A stretch of 64,000 bases of DNA from DAIDHZ01 sp035480255 (GCA_964630875.1 CAZVXF010000006.1:1-64000); one strand, 5' to 3'; shown: positions 9,001 to 17,786, counted from the stretch's first letter. Made by a program: numbers and translations. The notes: a model not told the origin generated them from the letters alone.

Positions 9001-9658
9001 CAACGGGTCTTTCTAAATAAATAATTTCTGTTTGTTCAGGAGGAGTCCCGTAAGAGGCGTTCCTCTCAATTGTTTGTTGGATAATCTCTCCAATTTTTTT
9101 GCTAAACGCAAGAAAAACAACTTCTGGTGTATCACTGGAAAATAGCGAAATCATTCCTGCAGGTAATGGGGACTCTTTCCTTTCGATTTCTTGAGGAGCT
9201 ACTGTGACTGGCTTCTTGTTTTCGGGGGGTTGTTTTTGTTGCAAATGAGGAAGAGGGGGAGGCGTTTTTTTTTCTCCAGTCCGAGAAATGAGGGTATTTG
9301 CCTTCGGACAGGGGTTTTGTAAATTGGGTGCAGATTTTTTAGTATATCGAATTTCGGGCAGAAGTGGTGCTGGCAGGGGGGATAATGAGGGTTTAGATTC
9401 TTGATTTTCAGACTTGAGAATCGATTGTGCAATCTGAAGAGGGGCTGTTGTTTCTTGTTCTGTAGGGGTTATTTTAACGACAGTTCTTTTGGGCTTGTCT
9501 ATATTTGTTGCAAAAGAAGCGATGCTCGGTCGCAGGGTATCAATACATTTATCTAATTCAAGGAAAGATTCGGATCTTGCTTTTCTGAATGCTTTTTGAG
9601 ATGCGCCAGTAGAGAGTCGAAAAAAAATAGAACCCATAGTTTTGAAAAAAAAGACCAC
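6092..9658 (-). CDS. Primase-like/Toprim-TPR-DnaQ exonuclease fusion protein
   Basis: Multidomain protein of 1188 residues. Residues 1-160 are low-complexity and Pro/Lys-rich. About 165-330 hold a divergent Toprim-like segment (RTIVLAIDNEGFN). About 345-520 resemble the region before Toprim in plasmid and phage primases (LRGISYIPTNFRAAMLLHP, then GVLSGIERTFLG). About 540-690 hold a second Toprim-like domain (GEGSENVLSAL, VLITDIDGYN, KRDFNDVL). TPR repeats follow at about 700-960 (ALFYFKRALQLK, YNEAVEYYKNSIEIL). A C-terminal DnaQ/epsilon-type 3'-5' exonuclease starts near 1014 with all DEDDh residues in place (VLDLEMTG, AANNDIQFL, KHGALLDAEIT). The exonuclease is likely active. The overall role is unknown. 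The N-terminus is basic and presequence-like. Confidence 0.8.
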   Translation of the reverse strand: MVFFFKTMGSIFFRLSTGASQKAFRKARSESFLELDKCIDTLRPSIASFATNIDKPKRTVVKITPTEQETTAPLQIAQSILKSENQESKPSLSPLPAPLLPEIRYTKKSAPNLQNPCPKANTLISRTGEKKTPPPLPHLQQKQPPENKKPVTVAPQEIERKESPLPAGMISLFSSDTPEVVFLAFSKKIGEIIQQTIERNASYGTPPEQTEIIYLERPVDLSKWSPKNRVRTIVLAIDNEGFNIDKNKEIYSVISALLRKKISLKIALPRTEHSHEKRSFGDLFDQKKGASRCAKSLKSACLIEDAEELSNLHLPMQMILQKIAEKRELSQNGIPSKESIEQRKNAAIGIYEKGEIVDPDNIVAVNLQLRGISYIPTNFRAAMLLHPDRTEHENNCSLQSKDQKTGILSALQKEPSLEGKVVFYDNQYWTISSDQRWDSKQDTQPLLVTLRLTNPKKSLLIQICNKNTYVDHQKIESPERSIIVRDFKLFTRVIPYYNEKGVLSGIERTFLGNNAKQPSKQKWKTKLARGVTSGASTSFFGSKTPTIKILGEGSENVLSALEVARTYPEELKSLGIVVHEDQEKCNCQFTAALGVSDLVKVPIQESVRTIVLITDIDGYNMETKQTIIDTVDAFLSRGLNVKILFAPAKILGQKRDFNDVLREEGLKPAKDIFLNLIEITAKEDLGPANEILQLSLTAKKLKTKLIDAPFERRPELLYSLGEVYFHLGRLNQSLECFSQALEGTTKDLQVKIQYMLGSIWLKKKNPERAIDYFTKSLAGKIELKFDSENLEVLSCLEGIGMSYAEQKAYEAAITYLNKSFDAKVRLWKSDEHVGLGHLFYEFGKLDFAQQNWSKALFYFKRALQLKTKEFGSRNHPMVAEILEKIGDIYFAQKQYNEAVEYYKNSIEILNKLFSSDRHCLDADICMKIAKAYYHLNLISEALGFFRKSLSQGKTTFSIVLQQLLRRAHQLEQGKESENPPVNANVDHIQIPLPNLGSNLSTALKINMLKERALNTRQVVLDLEMTGTGLKTDRITEIGCVVVTHLKRTDETFQRYVNPECRVRPEAHRLTGLTHRFLSRFPTFNEVALDFLKFIQDSDLIIHAANNDIQFLTEELKATGIEYDFRKKHQIIDTLDIAKLLFPDKKNSLDALNLRLNINQKRTKHGALLDAEITAEAYLSMLSIETLIT

Positions 9659-9687
9659 GGTATTCTACTGCAAGTGTGAATTAAATT

Positions 9688-9733
9688 CTATCCCAACAAG
9701 CTTAAAAACCGATTTTTGAGCTTGTTTGGGTAT
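9688..9733. repeat. Hairpin repeat, family B, copy 2 (overlaps gene end)
   Basis: Imperfect inverted repeat with arms TCCCAACAAGCTTAAAAA and TTTTTGAGCTTGTTTGGG around CCGA. It is a close relative of 31541-31588. The minus-strand stop codon (9688-9690) and the last 14 sense codons of the sulfatase-LRR gene lie inside it. The hairpin could also act as an RNA 3'-end structure. Confidence 0.8.
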
Positions 9734-12060
9734 ACATAGAATTGAATCGGAAGATTCTTTAGAGATTCAATAGCTGTGGTGCTTAGCCTTGGACAAGCAA
9801 TGATTGTTAAATAGCGCAGCTTCGTGACTTTTGAAAAATCGGGTTGTTCTATGAGGGGAAAGTTTTCGATGTGAATTTCTAGAAGTTCGGGTTGTGAAGC
9901 AAGGAGTCGCGATAGAGCGTCATCTTGGATATGGATCCCATCGCTTAGAAACATATTTGTACTTTTTTTGGGGAATTGACTCATGACGAAGATATCTTGA
10001 TTTGCAACATTGGATAGGCTCGCGCTCCATGAAATGAGATGAGGGGAATTTGTATAGATAGAAACAAGAGATTTGGCTTGAAGACGAGGGATGTTTTTCA
10101 GCGAAAAGGTCTTTAAATTCAAATGGATATTCGGGGGAACAAAGTCTTCGATATCTAGATCATCAAGAAAGAGATGTTTCAGTTGGGGTAGGAAAATCTT
10201 TCGTACTCCTTCATCTGTGAGTAGATGGCAGTATGATAGGTCAAGGGTCATTAGTTTTTTACAATGGCGACTCATCCATTCAAGCGAACGGTCTGTCATT
10301 CTTGTACAATTGCGTAGACAGACTTGATGCCAATGCCCAGGATCGACATTCGTAATGGCTCCATCTCCCAAATGTCCCGAAGATAAATCGATGACAGGAA
10401 CCTGTGGATGTTGATGAACATGGGAGATCCAGCTTTCCTCATTCATACTGGGAGTCGCGATTAGAGAAAAATGACCACCTGGGGGAGCCCAAGCATTTTC
10501 TTCGGTAAGAGCATTTATTTCTTGGAAATACTCCTTGCATTGGATGCTTAAGTCCCTCAGTTCCGGTCCGATATCATTGTTCTCGTCTGGATCTTTTTCT
10601 AAATGATAGCCTTTGTCTTGAATCACCTTCTTTTGTCCTAGAATGGCTCCTATTTGAAGCTCTTCCCTATGCATGGAAAAGTATGTGGGCATATTGACTT
10701 TGCGTAGGAGGCTCTTTCCAACACTATGATGGACTTCTTTTAGTTGAAGCATATCTAATACCGTAGGTAAGAAATCGACAAAACTAGCATTGCAATCCAT
10801 CGTTTGCGGAGCGATTGATTGACCCAGGATTAAGAGTGGAAGATGAATATTTTCTTCATAGAGACTGTGATTGGTTTCAAAGTACGGCCTTCGCTCACCC
10901 ATCTCTTGTCCATGATCCCCAGCAATAAATACGATTGATTTTTCTAAATTAATTCTCTCTAAAAACAGGTTTAGACAATGATCAGTGTACGCAAATGTTT
11001 GAAGGAAGTTTTGATAAGGATCATTTGTAAAAGATCCTGTAGGAGACTTCCATGGATGATGATTTGTAATCGTGAACAATGATAGAAAGGTTGGCAGATT
11101 TTGTTGATTAAGCCACTTCGCTGCATATCTAACCATACTTTCGTCATCTATACCCCATGAACTTGTCCTCGGCCCCTGAAGTTCTTCGCCACCAATCATT
11201 GTGTCAAAATCATGGCATTTGAAAAATGGATATAGATGATCAAAAGATAAATCGCCGCTTTGAATAATCGCGTTATGGTATCCATTTTTTTTCAAAATTT
11301 GTGGTAACCCAATCATTGACATGGAACAAAAAGGCTTCAAACTCACAGTTCTTAAATGCGCGGGTATTCCAAAGTATGCAGAGATAAAAGCTCTAAAAGT
11401 TTGCAAGCCATTTGCATGAAAGTTACGGAATAAAATGCCTTGTTTTGCCCACTTATCAAAATGAGGTGAAACAGGAATTTTTGCTCCCAAACAGCCCACA
11501 TTTTTCGCTCGAAATGATTCGAGAAAAATAAAAATGATATTTGGCTTTTCAAGTTTAACATTGAAACTTTTCTCTCCCAAAAAAGCATCCGTTTTCCGTA
11601 AAGCCGGATAAAGAGGGGAGAGCATTGTGGCGATTTCATTTGGAAAAGAAAGCTTTGGAAGATGACTTTTCCTTTTTGGCTTGTAAAAAGAAGCGAATAG
11701 AGAAAATGGGAGTAACAGACACCAAAACACAGAAGGGGGAGGGAGAAGAAAACATGACAAAAGACTTAAGAAAACACCAACACACAAAGGCTTTTTTCTT
11801 GGTATCGTTTGAAAAGAGTCGAAAAAGCATCTTGGAGATTTGATAAAAGTGAGAATGTCAGCTTGATAGCGAAAGAAACCATACCATCTAATATATAGTC
11901 CAAAGGCAAAAGGCACCCAAAGAAATCTAGGTAGAGGAGAAAGGATAAATAAGGAAAGGACAGTTAATTCTTGCGCGCTGCTGCGAAGATGAAGAGATTT
12001 GTTTTTATGCAGTTCGTACAAGCGAATGAAAAGAAAGAGGGCGAGAGTTGTACAGATCAT
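9688..12060 (-). CDS. LTA-synthase-type sulfatase/phosphotransferase with C-terminal LRR domain
   Basis: Membrane protein of 790 residues. The first about 140 residues hold several hydrophobic helices. Residues about 175-500 form a sulfatase-fold domain of the LTA-synthase/phosphoglycerol-transferase type: PNIIFIFLESFRA (metal-binding Glu), NGLQTFRAF with the likely nucleophile Thr, and VFIAGDHGQEMG with NHSLYEENIHLPLLI. Residues about 560-790 are leucine-rich repeats of the cysteine-containing F-box type (MTLDLSYCHLLTDEGV), a eukaryote-like module. The enzyme domain may modify envelope or host glycans or lipids. Substrate is unknown. The last 14 residues are encoded by a dispersed hairpin repeat, so the original C-terminus may have been lost. 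Confidence 0.8.
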   Translation of the reverse strand: MICTTLALFLFIRLYELHKNKSLHLRSSAQELTVLSLFILSPLPRFLWVPFAFGLYIRWYGFFRYQADILTFIKSPRCFFDSFQTIPRKKPLCVGVFLSLLSCFLLPPPSVFWCLLLPFSLFASFYKPKRKSHLPKLSFPNEIATMLSPLYPALRKTDAFLGEKSFNVKLEKPNIIFIFLESFRAKNVGCLGAKIPVSPHFDKWAKQGILFRNFHANGLQTFRAFISAYFGIPAHLRTVSLKPFCSMSMIGLPQILKKNGYHNAIIQSGDLSFDHLYPFFKCHDFDTMIGGEELQGPRTSSWGIDDESMVRYAAKWLNQQNLPTFLSLFTITNHHPWKSPTGSFTNDPYQNFLQTFAYTDHCLNLFLERINLEKSIVFIAGDHGQEMGERRPYFETNHSLYEENIHLPLLILGQSIAPQTMDCNASFVDFLPTVLDMLQLKEVHHSVGKSLLRKVNMPTYFSMHREELQIGAILGQKKVIQDKGYHLEKDPDENNDIGPELRDLSIQCKEYFQEINALTEENAWAPPGGHFSLIATPSMNEESWISHVHQHPQVPVIDLSSGHLGDGAITNVDPGHWHQVCLRNCTRMTDRSLEWMSRHCKKLMTLDLSYCHLLTDEGVRKIFLPQLKHLFLDDLDIEDFVPPNIHLNLKTFSLKNIPRLQAKSLVSIYTNSPHLISWSASLSNVANQDIFVMSQFPKKSTNMFLSDGIHIQDDALSRLLASQPELLEIHIENFPLIEQPDFSKVTKLRYLTIIACPRLSTTAIESLKNLPIQFYVYPNKLKNRFLSLLG

Positions 12061-12116
12061 TGCTGATCTTTAGCCTGTCAAAGTTTACTTTTTGATTCAA
12101 TATCTCTTTATTGGTA

Positions 12117-12599
12117 TTATTTGCTATTTGAATTGTTCTCGGGTTCGTCACTCGGCAGAAAGGGAGTACAGTGGCATACAAGCCATTGATTGATGAGTTT
12201 GCTTTCGTTGCACTCTGGAACCAACAGTATAGCGTTATTGTATGTTTCTAGATCAATTTTAAGTTTTGCAAGAAGACCTTTTTTTTCATAATCGGGGAAT
12301 AGATCTCTAGAATCCTTTGGAACAATTTTTAGCAAATATTTTTTAAAAGTACAAAATTGGCCTATATCGAGTGCTGATTGATTGGCTTGCTCTTGCGTTT
12401 GGATAGCATCGAAATTTCTCAGAGCTCTCAAATGAAGTTGATTCACGATCTCTATTATGTTGCGAGGTTCATCTTTCCCAGCGAGCCAAGTGCTGATTCT
12501 TCGAAATCCTGTTCTAAGTTCTTCGAAAGTGTTATTACACAATTCGGTAAGAGCAGTTACGTCTGGTTTGTTATTAACAGCTTTCATTTCTACCGACAT
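12117..12599 (-). CDS. Hypothetical protein
   Basis: Soluble protein of 160 residues, mostly predicted helical, with no recognised domain. The start at 12599 is preceded by GGAG 7-8 nt upstream. No transmembrane segment or signal peptide is visible. It lies alone on the minus strand between the sulfatase-LRR gene and a divergent orphan. The C-terminus is acidic and Asn/Ser-rich. Confidence 0.7.
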   Translation of the reverse strand: MSVEMKAVNNKPDVTALTELCNNTFEELRTGFRRISTWLAGKDEPRNIIEIVNQLHLRALRNFDAIQTQEQANQSALDIGQFCTFKKYLLKIVPKDSRDLFPDYEKKGLLAKLKIDLETYNNAILLVPECNESKLINQWLVCHCTPFLPSDEPENNSNSK

Positions 12600-12955
12600 T
12601 TATTTACTCCAATAAAGCTTATCATTATCTTAACATAAAATTTATTTAGTGGCAAAAACGGTTAGTTAAGAACTGTATTAAGTTAATGGTTGTCAATGAC
12701 TTAAGATGTAATTGTTTTCGCAACTAACTGATTACAAGTAAGATAGAGAGTTGGGATGCTTTTCTGCCTCGAGTATACAACAAAAAAATGATTGAGCCCC
12801 CTTCTGGTTAGTGGGAACAAATTTGAGGTTCTCGAAAAGACTTGCATACTTTCATTTTGAACGATCCACAAAGAGAAATCTCGAGAATTTTTAATATTCA
12901 GAAACACTCAAGTTTGTTAATCTTCTTCGCAAAAATAAAAACAGAGAGGAGCATA
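12600..12955. other. Intergenic region between divergent orphan genes
   Basis: These 356 bp separate two divergent orphan genes. I see no convincing gene: short frames on both strands lack start signals and domains. The region presumably holds the two promoters. AT-rich tracts are present, but I cannot assign -35/-10 pairs with confidence. Confidence 0.4.
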
Positions 12956-13882
12956 ATGAGCATCACGCCTGCAAATAATAAGAATATTGTTACGATGACT
13001 AGAAATCCTGCTGCAGTAGGTGCGGCTGCTGGTTTTCTTTCGACTGTTACTGCAGAAATAACTCGTGGTAGTAAAGAAGATTTCACTTCCACGTGGGTGA
13101 GGCGTACTCTTCCTACTGTGACGGGGTTTGCATCTGGCAAACTATTAGAGAATACTTTACCTGATAATCCAGGGAATTCTATCATTGCGGCTTTAGTCGC
13201 GGCTGTTTTTTCTGTCGCATGCCAGAAATACTTTCGAACAAGTGGTTTAGACCCAAAGCTTTCAATGGGTCAACTTCTAGAAAAATACGGAACCCTAGAT
13301 GAAATCTATCGTCAGGAAGGAAACACACATTCATTTTTATTATCTCTAAATAACAAACTTCTCGAATGGTTCCCGGAAAATACCTCTTTTTCTGCCATTA
13401 TGGAAAAAATTCCATTTTGTCATACATACGTTAGCATTTGTCAAGACTATAGTGAATCTGAATTGGGACGAGGATCTCAAAAGCTTTCTTCGCAAGCATT
13501 TGTAGCAAGGTTGCTTGAAGCCTTTGTGAATGAACTGGCAGCAGATCCGAAAGTGTTTTTGCAGAAGCTTTATAGAAATGAAGCAAAGTGGAAATTCTTT
13601 TCAGAAGAGACACACCCTGTACTTTGGCTCGGCATCCCACAAGAAGGACAGCATACACAACCCACTGTAGATCATCTGAAAGATATCGCAAAAATTCTTT
13701 CCGAAGTAGAAAATTCTGAAGAGGAAAAGGCACGACTCATAAAGGCGGTTGAGAAGATAAAAATGGGTCTTTCTTCGAATGAATGTATATTCGTTAGAAA
13801 TGGGAAATTAGAATCATGGAAAGAATTTAGGGTTTCCATACTCGCTAAATTAGATGATACGCTTGTTAGATTGCGACAATGA
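12956..13882 (+). CDS. Hypothetical membrane-associated protein
   Basis: Protein of 308 residues. The ATG at 12956 is chosen because GAGAGGAG ends 4-5 nt before it. The open frame extends upstream to 12842 but without such a signal. Residues about 20-80 are hydrophobic and Ala/Gly-rich with two possible membrane hairpin segments (NPAAVGAAAGFLSTV, SIIAALVAAVFSVACQ). The remaining 220 residues are soluble and helical. The bilobed hydrophobic segment could suggest a chlamydial inclusion-membrane protein, but this is only a resemblance. No known domain was recognised. Confidence 0.7.
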   Translation: MSITPANNKNIVTMTRNPAAVGAAAGFLSTVTAEITRGSKEDFTSTWVRRTLPTVTGFASGKLLENTLPDNPGNSIIAALVAAVFSVACQKYFRTSGLDPKLSMGQLLEKYGTLDEIYRQEGNTHSFLLSLNNKLLEWFPENTSFSAIMEKIPFCHTYVSICQDYSESELGRGSQKLSSQAFVARLLEAFVNELAADPKVFLQKLYRNEAKWKFFSEETHPVLWLGIPQEGQHTQPTVDHLKDIAKILSEVENSEEEKARLIKAVEKIKMGLSSNECIFVRNGKLESWKEFRVSILAKLDDTLVRLRQ

Positions 13883-14187
13883 ACAAGCAATAAAGGTTTT
13901 TTTTTAAGTAGTCGATCTTGAGGGATCAGTTTTTAAAATAAGCTCTTTTCCAAAGATTGGTATGAAGTAGTCCGCCATTCGCTGATTGGTTACATTGATC
14001 CTCGATGATTGATAATCAATGAGATATAGTTTCACTTCAGCGAATTTCTTCCTTCAAAAGCTTTTTCCTTATTTTTTGTTGTGCATTAAGGTTTTCTGCA
14101 AATAAGACTTTTCCGTGAGAGAGCATAAATTGCTTGTTTTTTTCTTTTGAGGCTTGTATCCTGTATAGATATTTTAAGGAACTAGCT
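13883..14187. other. Intergenic region upstream of rpmE
   Basis: These 305 bp hold no gene I can support. They end with an AT-rich stretch and TATAGAT (14165-14171), a possible -10 for rpmE, but no well-spaced -35 is seen. Confidence 0.35.
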
Positions 14188-14505
14188 ATGAAAAAAAATA
14201 CTCATCCTAAGTATCAAGAAGTGCTTTTTGTCGACTCATCTACAGGGACTAAGTTTCTGATTGGCAGTACGCTACAGTCAAAAGAGACAGAGAAGTTTGA
14301 GGGGAAGGAATATCCGGTATCTAGAGTGCCAATTTCTTCTGCATCACACCCATATTTCACAAAGGCAAGCTCGCTTGTAGATACAGAAGGTCGTGTAGAC
14401 AAGTTCACAAAGAAATTTGCGCGTAAGATGTCTGAAGTGAAAATGTCTCAAGATAAGCAAGAAGAAGCGAATAAAGAAAAAGCTAAGCAGAAGAAAAAGA
14501 AGTGA
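14188..14505 (+). CDS. rpmE: 50S ribosomal protein L31 (type B)
   Basis: Ribosomal protein of 105 residues. The segments MKKNTHPKYQEVLFVD, SHPYFTKASSLVDTEGRVDKFTKKF identify L31 of the zinc-independent type (no CxxC). The C-terminus carries a Lys/Glu-rich tail ending in a run of lysines, longer than in most bacteria. The ATG at 14188 has AAGGA 7 nt upstream, so the longer frame from 14134 is not used. Its stop overlaps the GTG of prfA. It heads the conserved chlamydial translation cluster. Confidence 0.92.
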   Translation: MKKNTHPKYQEVLFVDSSTGTKFLIGSTLQSKETEKFEGKEYPVSRVPISSASHPYFTKASSLVDTEGRVDKFTKKFARKMSEVKMSQDKQEEANKEKAKQKKKK

Positions 14506-15566
14506 TTGAAAAAGTACAGCGGCTTCTGACCCGGCTTCACCAGGTCGAAGCTGAGCTGGGCTTAAGTCATACATTATCCGATCAAAAACGGTATAAGCTT
14601 CTCTCTCAAGAGCATTCACAGCTCTCTGAGTTAAGAGAGCTATGGGATCTTTTTACTTCGTCTCAAAAACAACTCGAAGAGAATAAAGAGCTTCTCAGTA
14701 TTGAGCAAGATCCTGAGATGATCTCCCTTTTGAAGGAAGACATTACTCGTCTAGAAGAAGCTGTAGTTGCAATCAATAAGCAGATTGAAAACCTTCTTGT
14801 TCCTCCCGATCCAAACGACAGTCGTAATATTATTTTAGAAATCCGAGCCGGTACTGGTGGGGATGAGGCGGCGCTTTTTGTTTCGGACTGCGCGCGGATG
14901 TACCATAATTATGCGGATAGCAAAAAATGGCGGTTAGAGGTTATTTCATCAGCGCCTTCGGATTTGGGTGGTTATAAAGAATATATCGTTTCATTGTCGG
15001 GGCCGAATGTATACCGTTTGATGCGGTATGAAGCTGGAACTCATCGCGTGCAGCGCGTTCCAGAGACTGAGACGCAAGGAAGGGTCCATACTTCTGCTGT
15101 GACAGTCGCTGTTCTCTTAGAGCCGAATGAAGATGAAGAGATAAAAATCGAAGAGAAAGATCTGCGTATTGATACGTATCGAGCATCTGGTGCTGGAGGT
15201 CAGCACGTAAACAGAACAGATTCTGCAGTGCGCATTACGCACATTCCGACAGGAACTGTAGTTGCGTGTCAAGAAGAGCGGAGCCAACATAAGAATAAAG
15301 ATAAGGCGATGCGTCTCCTGGCTGCGCGTATTGGGGAGGAATTGAAGAATAAAGCCCATTCAGAAATGTCAGCAACACGCTTGAGTCAAGTGGGTAGTGG
15401 CGATCGTTCTGAGCGGATCCGTACATATAATTTCCCGCAAAACAGAGTGACCGATCACCGCATCAATCTTACTTTGTATAAACTAGACAAAGTAATGGAA
15501 GGGGACTTGGATGATCTTACGATTCCTTTGGTGAACTTCTATCACCAAGAAAAAGTTTCGTCATGA
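14502..15566 (+). CDS. prfA: Peptide chain release factor 1
   Basis: Class I release factor for UAA/UAG, 354 residues. It carries the PxT-type anticodon region of RF1 and the catalytic GGQ in ASGAGGQHVNRTDSAVR, where PrmC methylates the glutamine. The start is a GTG overlapping the rpmE stop (GTGA). The stop overlaps the prmC ATG. Length is normal. The direct neighbour prmC encodes the enzyme that modifies it. Confidence 0.96.
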   Translation: MIEKVQRLLTRLHQVEAELGLSHTLSDQKRYKLLSQEHSQLSELRELWDLFTSSQKQLEENKELLSIEQDPEMISLLKEDITRLEEAVVAINKQIENLLVPPDPNDSRNIILEIRAGTGGDEAALFVSDCARMYHNYADSKKWRLEVISSAPSDLGGYKEYIVSLSGPNVYRLMRYEAGTHRVQRVPETETQGRVHTSAVTVAVLLEPNEDEEIKIEEKDLRIDTYRASGAGGQHVNRTDSAVRITHIPTGTVVACQEERSQHKNKDKAMRLLAARIGEELKNKAHSEMSATRLSQVGSGDRSERIRTYNFPQNRVTDHRINLTLYKLDKVMEGDLDDLTIPLVNFYHQEKVSS

Positions 15567-16393
15567 AGTCAGTCGCAGAAATTCTTCCATTATCGACTCA
15601 GTATCTGCAGGAAAGAAATATTCCGAATGCAAGACGTCTTGTGGAAGAATTGCTTGGGCATCTTTTCAAATGCAAGCGCATCCAAGTTTATATGCAGTTC
15701 GATCGACCGATTGTAGAAGCAGAGTTAGTCACTTTAAGAGATTGGTTAAGACGACTAGCAAAGCACGAGCCTCTTGAATACATCATCGGCGAAGTGGAAT
15801 TTTTTGGAGGAGTCTTTCATACGGATTCGCGCGCCCTTATCCCTAGACCTGAAACAGAGCTTTTAGTAGAGATGATTGCCAAAAGCATGAAGGATCAAGA
15901 GAGCTTATGGGATATTTGTACGGGGACTGGTTGCATAGGGATTTCTTTAAAAAGAAAATTTCCGAATCTCTTCGTTTCGCTCTCTGATTTGTCGATGGAT
16001 GCTTTGAGCCTGGCTAAAGAAAATGCTTTAGGTCTTCACGTTGAGTTCTGTTATGGGGATCTTTTTGCTCCTTTTGAGGGTAGAAAAGCCGATATGATCG
16101 TTTGCAATCCCCCTTATGTGACTGCAAAAGAATTTTTGACATTAGATGCGTCGGTTCGAGATTATGAGCCTACAATGGCTTTAGTGGGAGGTGAGTCTGG
16201 TTTGGAATTCTATGAACGGCTCGCTCAAGAAGCGCCCTCCTATTTAAATCCGAAGGGTCAGCTGATTTTGGAGATTGGAGCGTCGCAAGGTAAGAAAATT
16301 TTCGAAATTTTTTCAAAGCCCGTTTGGTCACGCAAGGAGCTGGTTCAAGATTTAGCTTCGAAAGATCGATTCTTTTTCCTTGAAATACAATAA
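15563..16393 (+). CDS. prmC: Release factor glutamine methyltransferase
   Basis: SAM-dependent N5-glutamine methyltransferase (formerly HemK) of 276 residues that modifies the GGQ of RF1 and RF2. The catalytic NPPY motif is present (IVCNPPYVTAKEF), as are a SAM-binding loop (DICTGTGCIGI) and the conserved RPETELLVE segment. The ATG overlaps the prfA stop by 4 bp. It lies between its substrate gene and ffh, as in Chlamydia. Confidence 0.95.
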   Translation: MKSVAEILPLSTQYLQERNIPNARRLVEELLGHLFKCKRIQVYMQFDRPIVEAELVTLRDWLRRLAKHEPLEYIIGEVEFFGGVFHTDSRALIPRPETELLVEMIAKSMKDQESLWDICTGTGCIGISLKRKFPNLFVSLSDLSMDALSLAKENALGLHVEFCYGDLFAPFEGRKADMIVCNPPYVTAKEFLTLDASVRDYEPTMALVGGESGLEFYERLAQEAPSYLNPKGQLILEIGASQGKKIFEIFSKPVWSRKELVQDLASKDRFFFLEIQ

Positions 16394-16418
16394 CTTTTTC
16401 CAGTATAATATTGGCTTT

Positions 16419-17786
16419 ATGTTTGGATCCTTAACAGAAAAGCTACACAACCTATTTTCTAGCCTATCCGGCAAGAAGGTCCTTTCCGAGGAAAACGTCT
16501 CGGATGCGGTCCGAGATATTCGCTTGGCTCTTCTCGATGCCGATGTGAACTTTGCTGTCGTGAGTCATTTCATTAAAAAAGTGAAAGAAAAAGCGTTAGG
16601 TGAAGCTGTTTTGAAGTCGGTTTCTCCAGGTCAACAATTCACAAAAATTGTTCATGATGAATTAATTGCTTTGATGGGAACAGATGAAGTTCCTCTCGAT
16701 CTCAATGGAAAGCTTTCTGTAGTGATGTTGTGCGGTTTACAAGGGTCTGGAAAGACAACAACATGCGCAAAGCTTGCTCACTACATCCAAACAACTGCTA
16801 AGAATAAAAAAATCCTCCTTGCGGCTTGCGACCTGCAAAGGCCTGCTGCGATTGAGCAATTAAAAACTCTAGGATCTTCAATCAATGTCCCTGTGTTTTT
16901 CATTGAAGGTGAAAAAAAACCGACAGTCATTGCAAAAAAAGCATTCCAAAAAGCAAGCGATGAAGGATTCGATGTTTTGATTGTCGATACAGCGGGGCGT
17001 CTTCATATCGATGAAGATTTGATGAAAGAGCTTGAGGAAATTCGTTCCATCGTGAATCCTCGTGAAGTGCTCTTTGTTGCGAATGCAACAACTGGACAGG
17101 ATGCAGTTAAAACGGCGAGTGAATTTGATCAACGCGTTGCAATCACCGGAACAATCTTAACTATGCTCGACGGTAATGCAAGAGCGGGTAGCGCGATATC
17201 GATTCGAGAAATTACCCAAAAACCTCTCAAATTTGAGGGGATTGGTGAAAAAATTACAGATCTCCAGCTCTTCAACCCTCGCTCAATGGCCGATCGAATT
17301 CTCGGTATGGGTGATGTGATTAACTTGGTGAAGAAAGCGGAAGCTCATTTTGATCAAGAGACGAGCATCAAAATGGAAAAGAAGCTTCGCACAGCGACGT
17401 TCACATACAACGACTATCTTTCTCAGATGGGGATGGTGAAGAAGATGGGATCGATGAAAAGCTTATTAAAGATGATCCCAGGCCTGAGCTCAATGGGTGA
17501 TTTTGACCTTTCTGATTCGCAATTTAAGCAAATGGAAGCCATGATTCTTTCCATGACACCAAAAGAAAGAGAAGAGAGAGACGAATTGACTCATTTGCGG
17601 CGCAAAAGAGTCGCGAAAGGAAGTGGTGTCCCTCTTGAGGAAGTCAACCGGATGGTGAAAGGTTTCCAGAGAGTGAAACAATTATTTAAAAGTATGCCGG
17701 ATATGAAAAGCAAAATGAAGGGCTTTTCAGGTATGCCGGATTTAAACGCATTAAAAAATCAACTGAAAGGTAATCAATGGCGTTAG
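16419..17786 (+). CDS. ffh: Signal recognition particle protein Ffh
   Basis: SRP54-type GTPase that binds 4.5S RNA and signal sequences for co-translational targeting, 455 residues. The N domain starts at MFGSLTEKL, the typical Ffh start, so ATG 16419 is preferred over the frame opening at 16380. The G domain has GLQGSGKTTTCAKLA, DLQRPAAIEQL and DTAGRL. The C-terminal M domain is methionine-rich (about residues 320-450). The stop overlaps rpsP by 10 bp. Confidence 0.96.
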   Translation: MFGSLTEKLHNLFSSLSGKKVLSEENVSDAVRDIRLALLDADVNFAVVSHFIKKVKEKALGEAVLKSVSPGQQFTKIVHDELIALMGTDEVPLDLNGKLSVVMLCGLQGSGKTTTCAKLAHYIQTTAKNKKILLAACDLQRPAAIEQLKTLGSSINVPVFFIEGEKKPTVIAKKAFQKASDEGFDVLIVDTAGRLHIDEDLMKELEEIRSIVNPREVLFVANATTGQDAVKTASEFDQRVAITGTILTMLDGNARAGSAISIREITQKPLKFEGIGEKITDLQLFNPRSMADRILGMGDVINLVKKAEAHFDQETSIKMEKKLRTATFTYNDYLSQMGMVKKMGSMKSLLKMIPGLSSMGDFDLSDSQFKQMEAMILSMTPKEREERDELTHLRRKRVAKGSGVPLEEVNRMVKGFQRVKQLFKSMPDMKSKMKGFSGMPDLNALKNQLKGNQWR

